Assembly: GCF_013393185.1 (NCBI RefSeq)
Contig: NZ_QJQX01000075.1
Span: 62,001-126,000, forward strand
DNA: 64,000 nucleotides
Direction of reading: 5' to 3'
Source of the DNA: Sphingobium lactosutens
GTDB taxonomy: Bacteria > Pseudomonadota > Alphaproteobacteria > Sphingomonadales > Sphingomonadaceae
Shown here: one piece after another, positions 59,824 through 64,000 of the stretch
How positions within the stretch are numbered: the first letter of the stretch is position 1
Layout: each line of letters begins with the position of its first letter
Notes under the pieces: model-generated
Seen by the model: the letters and a program-made list of their open reading frames with translations, nothing else
Databases searched by the model: none
What the model was told of the DNA's origin: nothing
Made by a program: the position numbers and the translations under genes

Positions 59824-60639
59824 ATGGCTGAACATGCACCTGCTACCGTCCATCTGGTCGGCGCCGGACCGGGCGACCCGGACCTGCTGACGCTCAAGGC
59901 CGCGCGCCTGATCGGCGGCGCGGACGTGATCGTGCATGACGGGCTGGTGTCGGACGCCATCCTTGCCCTCGCCTCTCCGCAAGCCGAACGCATCTCCGTC
60001 GCCAAGCAGCGCAGCCGCCATTCCATGCCGCAGGAAGGGATCAACGCCCTCCTCGTCGACCTCGCCCGCGAAGGGCGCAGCGTCGTGCGGTTGAAGGGCG
60101 GCGATCCCTTCATCTTCGGTCGGGGCGGCGAAGAAGTCGACGCCTGCCGCGCCGCCGGCGTGCCGGTGGAGGTCGTGCCGGGCATCAGCGCCGCGATCGG
60201 CAGCGCAGCAGCCGCCCAGCTCCCCCTCACCCATCGCGAAGCGTCGAGCGCGGTTAGCTTCGTCGCCGGCCAGTGCAAGGGGCTGACCGATCAGGACTGG
60301 TCCGGCCTTGCGGGAAAAGGGCGCACGCTCGTCATCTATATGGGCGTCGCGACCGCCGCCGACATCGCCGACAAGCTGATCGCCGACGGCGTGTCGCCGG
60401 CGCTGCCGGTGGCGGTGCTGGAAAATGGCACGCGCGCCGACATGCGGACGCTGCGCACCCTGCTCGCCGATCTGGGCGACATGGTGGCGCGGGAACAGGT
60501 GGTCAGCCCGGCGCTGATCGTGGTCGGTGAAGTCGCCGCCCATGCGCTGGCGCAGGACAGCCTGATCGCCTATCGCGACATGGTACAGACTATGGAAGGT
60601 TCGGCAACGACCGGATCTAACGGGAAAAGGGTAGAATGA
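59824..60639 (+). CDS. cobA: Uroporphyrinogen-III C-methyltransferase
   Basis: 271 residues from the ATG at 59824; ATG at 59812 and TTG at 59788 are in frame alternatives without better ribosome binding sites. The enzyme methylates uroporphyrinogen III twice to precorrin-2, the first step to siroheme. Motifs: VHLVGAGPGDPDLLTLKAAR, GGADVIVHDGLVS, RLKGGDPFIFGRGGEEVDAC and VVPGISAAIGSAAAAQLPLT followed by HREASSAVSFVAG. It opens the operon with cysI, whose product needs siroheme. The dehydrogenase/ferrochelatase for later steps is not in the window. Confidence 0.95.
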   Translation: MAEHAPATVHLVGAGPGDPDLLTLKAARLIGGADVIVHDGLVSDAILALASPQAERISVAKQRSRHSMPQEGINALLVDLAREGRSVVRLKGGDPFIFGRGGEEVDACRAAGVPVEVVPGISAAIGSAAAAQLPLTHREASSAVSFVAGQCKGLTDQDWSGLAGKGRTLVIYMGVATAADIADKLIADGVSPALPVAVLENGTRADMRTLRTLLADLGDMVAREQVVSPALIVVGEVAAHALAQDSLIAYRDMVQTMEGSATTGSNGKRVE

Positions 60640-60932
60640 AGATACTGACGGGCAATGACCTGGTGAGCGGCGACGTCATCTGGTGGGCGGGCGACGGCTG
60701 GTCGCGGCAGGTCGGCGACAGCGTCGATGTCGGCGACCATGGCGAAGACCTCGCCCGCACCGAGGAAGCCGCGCTGCGCGTCGTGGGCGCTTATGTGATC
60801 GATGCGACCGTGACCGACGAAGGCGTCCGCCCGGCCCATATCAAGGACCGCATCCGCGCGCTCGGCCCGACGGTGCGCCCCGACCTCAATCTCAAACCGA
60901 ATGATGCCGACGCCGGCAACTGGGTGATCTGA
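60636..60932 (+). CDS. DUF2849 family protein
   Basis: 98 residues. It begins MKILTGNDLVSGDVIWWAGD and continues GWSRQVGDSVDVGDHGEDLA, ending near DLNLKPNDADAGNWVI. DUF2849 proteins regularly lie between siroheme and sulfite reductase genes in alphaproteobacteria and are presumed to help sulfite reduction. It overlaps cobA by ATGA (60636-60639) and cysI starts two bases after its stop. Confidence 0.93.
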   Translation: MKILTGNDLVSGDVIWWAGDGWSRQVGDSVDVGDHGEDLARTEEAALRVVGAYVIDATVTDEGVRPAHIKDRIRALGPTVRPDLNLKPNDADAGNWVI

Positions 60933-60934
60933 CC

Positions 60935-62566
60935 ATGTATCGCTATGACAGCTACGACCAGTCCATCGTCGACGCGCGTGTCGAGGAATTTCGCGATCAG
61001 GTGCAGCGCCGCCTGACCGGCGCTCTCACCGAGGACCAGTTCAAGCCGCTGCGGCTGATGAACGGCCTCTATCTCCAGCTGCACGCCTATATGCTGCGCG
61101 TCGCCATTCCCTATGGCACGCTCAGCGGCAAGCAGATGCGCAAGCTGGGCGAGATCGCGGCCAAGTATGACAAGGGCTATGGCCACTTCACCACGCGCCA
61201 GAACCTGCAATATAACTGGATCAAGTTGGCCGATGCGCCCGACATCCTCGCCGAACTGGCGACGGTGGAGATGCACGCCATCCAGACCAGCGGCAATTGC
61301 ATCCGCAATATCTCGTCCGACCAATATGCGGGCGTCAGCGCCGACGAGGTGGCGGACCCCCGCCCCTGGGCCGAGTTGCTGCGTCAATGGTCCAGCTTCC
61401 ACCCGGAATTCACCTATCTGCCGCGCAAGTTCAAGATTTGCGTGATCGCCAGCGACGATGATCGCGCGGCGATGAAGCTGCACGATATCGGCCTGAAACT
61501 GGTGTCCAAGGACGGCGTCATCGGCGCCGAAGTCTATGCCGGTGGTGGCATGGGCCGCACCCCGATGGTCGCGCCGCAGATCCGCGACTTCGTACCGGAG
61601 GAGGAGATCGTCTCCTATCTGGAGGCGTGCCTACGCGTCTACAATCGCTACGGCCGCCGCGACAACAAGTATAAGGCGCGCATCAAGATCCTGGTCCACG
61701 AGATCGGCGTCGAGGAATATAAGCGCCAGGTCGAGGAAGAGTTCGCCCATATGCGCGAACTGGGCCTCAACCCGCCCACGGAAGAACTGGACCGCATCCG
61801 CGCCTTCTTCGCCGCGCCCGCCTATGAAACCGGCCTTTCCGAAGCGATCGACCGCGCCGATCCGGCCTTTGCGCTCTGGGTCGACCGTCAGGTCGCGGCG
61901 CACAAGGCGCCGGGCTATGCGATCGTCAATATCAGCCTGAAACCGCTGACCGGCATCCCCGGCGACGCTTCGGCGGAACAGATCGAACTGGTCGCGACGC
62001 TGGCCGAGCAATACAGCCTCGACGAACTGCGCGTGACCCATGCGCAGAATCTCGTCCTGCCGCATGTCAGGAAGGCGGACCTCTACGCCATCTGGCAGAA
62101 GCTGGACGAAGCGGGGCTGGCCGAAGCCAATCTCGACCTCATCACCGACATCATCGCCTGCCCCGGCCTGGACTATTGCGCGCTCGCCAATGCCCGCTCG
62201 ATCCCGCTGGCGCAGAAGATCGCGCAGCGCTTCGCCGATGCAGAGCGTCAGACGGAACTGGGCGAACTGAAGCTGAAGATCAGCGGTTGCATCAACGCCT
62301 GCGGCCACCATCATGCCGGCCATATCGGCATCCTTGGCGTGGACCGTAAGGGCGTCGAGAATTTCCAGCTGCTGCTCGGCGGATCGGGCGCGGAGGATGC
62401 GTCACTCGGCCAGATCACCGGCCCCGGCTTCTCCGAGGACGGCGTGGTCGACGCGATCGAGAAGGTCACGGACATCTATCTGGCGGAACGCACCGACGGG
62501 GAGCGTTTCCTCGACACCTATCGCCGCATCGGCATGAAGCCCTTCAAGGAGGCGATCTATGGTTGA
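60935..62566 (+). CDS. cysI: Assimilatory sulfite (nitrite/sulfite) reductase, siroheme type
   Basis: 543 residues. Siroheme- and cluster-binding features are present: FTTRQNLQYNWIKLADAPDI, SGNCIRNISSDQYAG, and the four-Cys set in IACPGLDYCALANARS and ISGCINACGHHHAGHIGILG. It reduces sulfite to sulfide by six electrons (ferredoxin- or flavoprotein-fed); the order in this operon favours sulfite over nitrite. The stop overlaps the DUF934 gene by eight bases. Confidence 0.95.
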   Translation: MYRYDSYDQSIVDARVEEFRDQVQRRLTGALTEDQFKPLRLMNGLYLQLHAYMLRVAIPYGTLSGKQMRKLGEIAAKYDKGYGHFTTRQNLQYNWIKLADAPDILAELATVEMHAIQTSGNCIRNISSDQYAGVSADEVADPRPWAELLRQWSSFHPEFTYLPRKFKICVIASDDDRAAMKLHDIGLKLVSKDGVIGAEVYAGGGMGRTPMVAPQIRDFVPEEEIVSYLEACLRVYNRYGRRDNKYKARIKILVHEIGVEEYKRQVEEEFAHMRELGLNPPTEELDRIRAFFAAPAYETGLSEAIDRADPAFALWVDRQVAAHKAPGYAIVNISLKPLTGIPGDASAEQIELVATLAEQYSLDELRVTHAQNLVLPHVRKADLYAIWQKLDEAGLAEANLDLITDIIACPGLDYCALANARSIPLAQKIAQRFADAERQTELGELKLKISGCINACGHHHAGHIGILGVDRKGVENFQLLLGGSGAEDASLGQITGPGFSEDGVVDAIEKVTDIYLAERTDGERFLDTYRRIGMKPFKEAIYG

Positions 62567-62999
62567 GTTCCTGTCCTTCCGCGATGGCGAAGCCACGCAG
62601 GAACCCGCCGTCACGGTCGAATCCTTCACCGGCCAGTCCAACTCGACTGCGGTGCGGATCGAAGCGGGCGAGGATGCGCGCGAATTGCTGCCCTATCTCG
62701 ACCGGCTCTCGCTGGTCGAGGTGAACTTCCCGGCCTATGGCGACGGGCGCGGCTACTCCGCCGCCCGCATCCTGCGGGAATCGGGCTATCAGGGCGAATT
62801 GCGCGCCGTGGGCGACGTGCTGGTCGACCAGATCAATGCCATGCGCCGCTGCGGCTTCGACAGTTTCCACCCCGCCAAGCCGCTGGATGACGCCGCCGTG
62901 GAGCGTGCGCTCAACCGCTATGCCGACGTCTATCAGAAGACGATCGATGGCCGCCAGCCCGTCTGGGCGAAACGGCATCCGGAGAAAATTGATGGCTGA
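62559..62999 (+). CDS. DUF934 family protein, sulfite reduction accessory
   Basis: 146 residues. The central blocks are VEVNFPAYGDGRGYSAARIL followed by RESGYQGELRAVGDVLVDQI, then MRRCGFDSF. DUF934 proteins lie beside cysI and cysH across proteobacteria and are thought to deliver electrons or assist the reductase, though the mechanism is not settled. It overlaps cysI by eight bases and cysH by eight bases, so the three are translationally linked. Confidence 0.94.
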   Translation: MVEFLSFRDGEATQEPAVTVESFTGQSNSTAVRIEAGEDARELLPYLDRLSLVEVNFPAYGDGRGYSAARILRESGYQGELRAVGDVLVDQINAMRRCGFDSFHPAKPLDDAAVERALNRYADVYQKTIDGRQPVWAKRHPEKIDG

Positions 63000-63798
63000 A
63001 CCTGCCCGCCAGATCCCAGAGCGGCTAATAGATGTGATCGACGCCCGCCCCGCCTTTAACCAGGGGCAAGCCGACGCGCTCAACGCGCGGTTCGAGGGCG
63101 TCGATACGCTGACCATGCTCAAGACCGTGTTTGCGGAAGGCCTCGCCGGCAATGTCGCCGTCGTTTCCTCCTTCGGCACGGAAAGCGCGGTGCTGCTCGA
63201 TCTGGTGGCGAAGGCGGACCGGAACGTCCCCGTCATCTTCGTCGATACGCTCAAGATGTTCGCCGAAACGCTCAACTATCGCGACACGCTCATCGCGCGC
63301 ATGGGCTTTACCGACAGCCGCACCGTCGCGCCGATCGCGGATGTGATCGCGAAGAAGGACGAGACGGGCCTGCGCTGGTCTTACGACCCGGACGGCTGCT
63401 GCGAAATCCGCAAGGTCGAACCGATGAAGCGCGCCAAGGATGGCCTGGACGCCTGGATTTCGGGCCGCAAGGCGTTCCAGTCGGTGACGCGCCAGAACCT
63501 GCCCCGCTTTGAGGTGGAAGACGGCCGGCTGAAGCTCAACCCGCTGGGCGACTGGACCAAGACCGATCTGGAAGCCTATTTCGACCGCGAGAACCTGCCC
63601 CGCCATCCGCTGGAGGCGCAGGGCTATCTGTCGATCGGTTGCGAACCCTGCACGTCCAAGGTGCTGCCTGGCGAAGACCCGCGCGCAGGCCGCTGGCGCG
63701 GCTGGGACAAGGTGGAATGCGGCATCCATTCGCCTGTCTCGCCGATCCCGGCGCCAGTCGCCGATCCGGAAGATCCGGCGAACATGCCGGTGTTCTGA
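62992..63798 (+). CDS. cysH: Phosphoadenylyl/adenylyl-sulfate reductase
   Basis: 268 residues from the ATG at 62992, preceded by CGGAGAAAATTG. It reduces activated sulfate to sulfite with thioredoxin. The nucleotide-binding segment is VAVVSSFGTESAVLLDLVAK, followed by VDTLKMFAETLNYRD. The paired cysteines in DPDGCCEIRKVEP and IGCEPCTSK form the 4Fe-4S site typical of the adenylyl-sulfate (APS) type. It therefore may use APS directly. It is the last gene of the operon and is followed by a terminator. Confidence 0.95.
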   Translation: MAEPARQIPERLIDVIDARPAFNQGQADALNARFEGVDTLTMLKTVFAEGLAGNVAVVSSFGTESAVLLDLVAKADRNVPVIFVDTLKMFAETLNYRDTLIARMGFTDSRTVAPIADVIAKKDETGLRWSYDPDGCCEIRKVEPMKRAKDGLDAWISGRKAFQSVTRQNLPRFEVEDGRLKLNPLGDWTKTDLEAYFDRENLPRHPLEAQGYLSIGCEPCTSKVLPGEDPRAGRWRGWDKVECGIHSPVSPIPAPVADPEDPANMPVF

Positions 63799-63823
63799 GG
63801 CTAGATATTAGCTGGTTCGGAAG

Positions 63824-63848
63824 AAGGTCGCCATTGGCGGCCTTTTTC
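63824..63848 (+). terminator. Rho-independent terminator of the sulfate operon
   Basis: AAGGTCGCC ATT GGCGGCCTT (one T:G pair) runs into TTTTTC, 25 bases after the cysH stop. Confidence 0.8.
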
Positions 63849-63916
63849 TTTGTCGACCTCACCTGCTTCAAATCTCCAAACGGAGATTGACGTATCTCGC
63901 CTTGATGACGGCTGCC

Positions 63917-64000
63917 TTACCCAGCCGCCTTCACAATCTTCGCCCATGCCTCTTCGGTTATGACTTCGATGCCGAGCGCTGTGGCCTGCTTGAGCTTAGT
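63917..64000 (-). CDS. C-terminal end of a BRCT-domain-like protein (partial)
   Basis: Only the last 27 residues are inside the window: TKLKQATALGIEVITEEAWA then KIVKAAG and a TAA. The pattern K..KA..LGIEVI.EE.W is that of the end of a BRCT domain, as in NAD-dependent DNA ligase or BRCT-containing exonucleases. The protein's identity cannot be decided from this part. Confidence 0.55.
   Translation of the reverse strand, partial: TKLKQATALGIEVITEEAWAKIVKAAG

Overview
The window reads as chromosomal DNA of a GC-rich alphaproteobacterium of the Sphingomonadaceae, probably Sphingobium or a close relative. This rests on family content and gene order (OmpA with a proline tract, DUF2093, DUF2849, DUF934, DUF6127, a GTA-like phage cluster), strong GC bias at third codon positions, and dispersed palindromic repeats typical of the group. 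No marker gene fixes the genus, so the assignment is an inference.

Layout. 1-7.9 kb holds housekeeping genes: a partial DUF486 protein, a cupin, a minus-strand operon xseB-ispA-coaD-peptidylprolyl isomerase-queA, a small lipoprotein, a DUF454 membrane protein and an OmpA porin-like protein. 8.1-26.2 kb is a gene transfer agent (GTA)-like cluster on the minus strand in the order known from Rhodobacter capsulatus: terminase, portal, DUF6127, prohead protease, capsid, head-tail adaptors, major tail protein, assembly chaperones, tape measure, gp12 to gp15, then DUF2793. It has no integrase, repressor, replication or lysis genes. It departs from the textbook cluster in several ways: an S74-type self-cleaving fibre and a fibre adaptor lie between capsid and gp6; a TIM-barrel-like region is fused to gp12; the terminase gene is frameshifted; four terminator-like hairpins sit just upstream of four structural genes; and plus-strand passenger genes are scattered inside (a dioxygenase, two tandem micro-membrane proteins, a GNAT enzyme, a small exported protein). 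A candidate small terminase gene lies about 3.7 kb upstream, at 29.9-30.4 kb.

26.4-34.9 kb holds assorted host genes: an M28 peptidase, exported proteins of unknown role, a candidate sRNA, a glutathione transferase, a DJ-1/PfpI protein, a TonB-like protein, a GNAT enzyme and a YqaA membrane protein. 34.9-41.7 kb holds lnt, metK (with a palindromic operator candidate), a GGDEF/EAL protein with a degenerate GGDEF site, moaA and nadK. Two identical tRNA-Asn genes follow. 42.4-46.2 kb holds a ParA/RHH/TPR-SPOR operon facing a SEL1-SPOR gene.

46.4-50.7 kb carries a LysR regulator divergent from a DUF1338 (HglS-like) oxygenase and an AstD-like aldehyde dehydrogenase, then purU. 51-59.5 kb has small proteins, a nitronate monooxygenase-like protein coupled to DUF2093, a glycosyltransferase and hydrolase pair, selO and a second AstD-like dehydrogenase. 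59.8-63.8 kb is an assimilatory sulfate-reduction operon (cobA, DUF2849, cysI, DUF934, cysH): CobA starts siroheme synthesis for CysI, and CysH makes the sulfite that CysI reduces. The window ends in the C-terminus of a BRCT-like protein.
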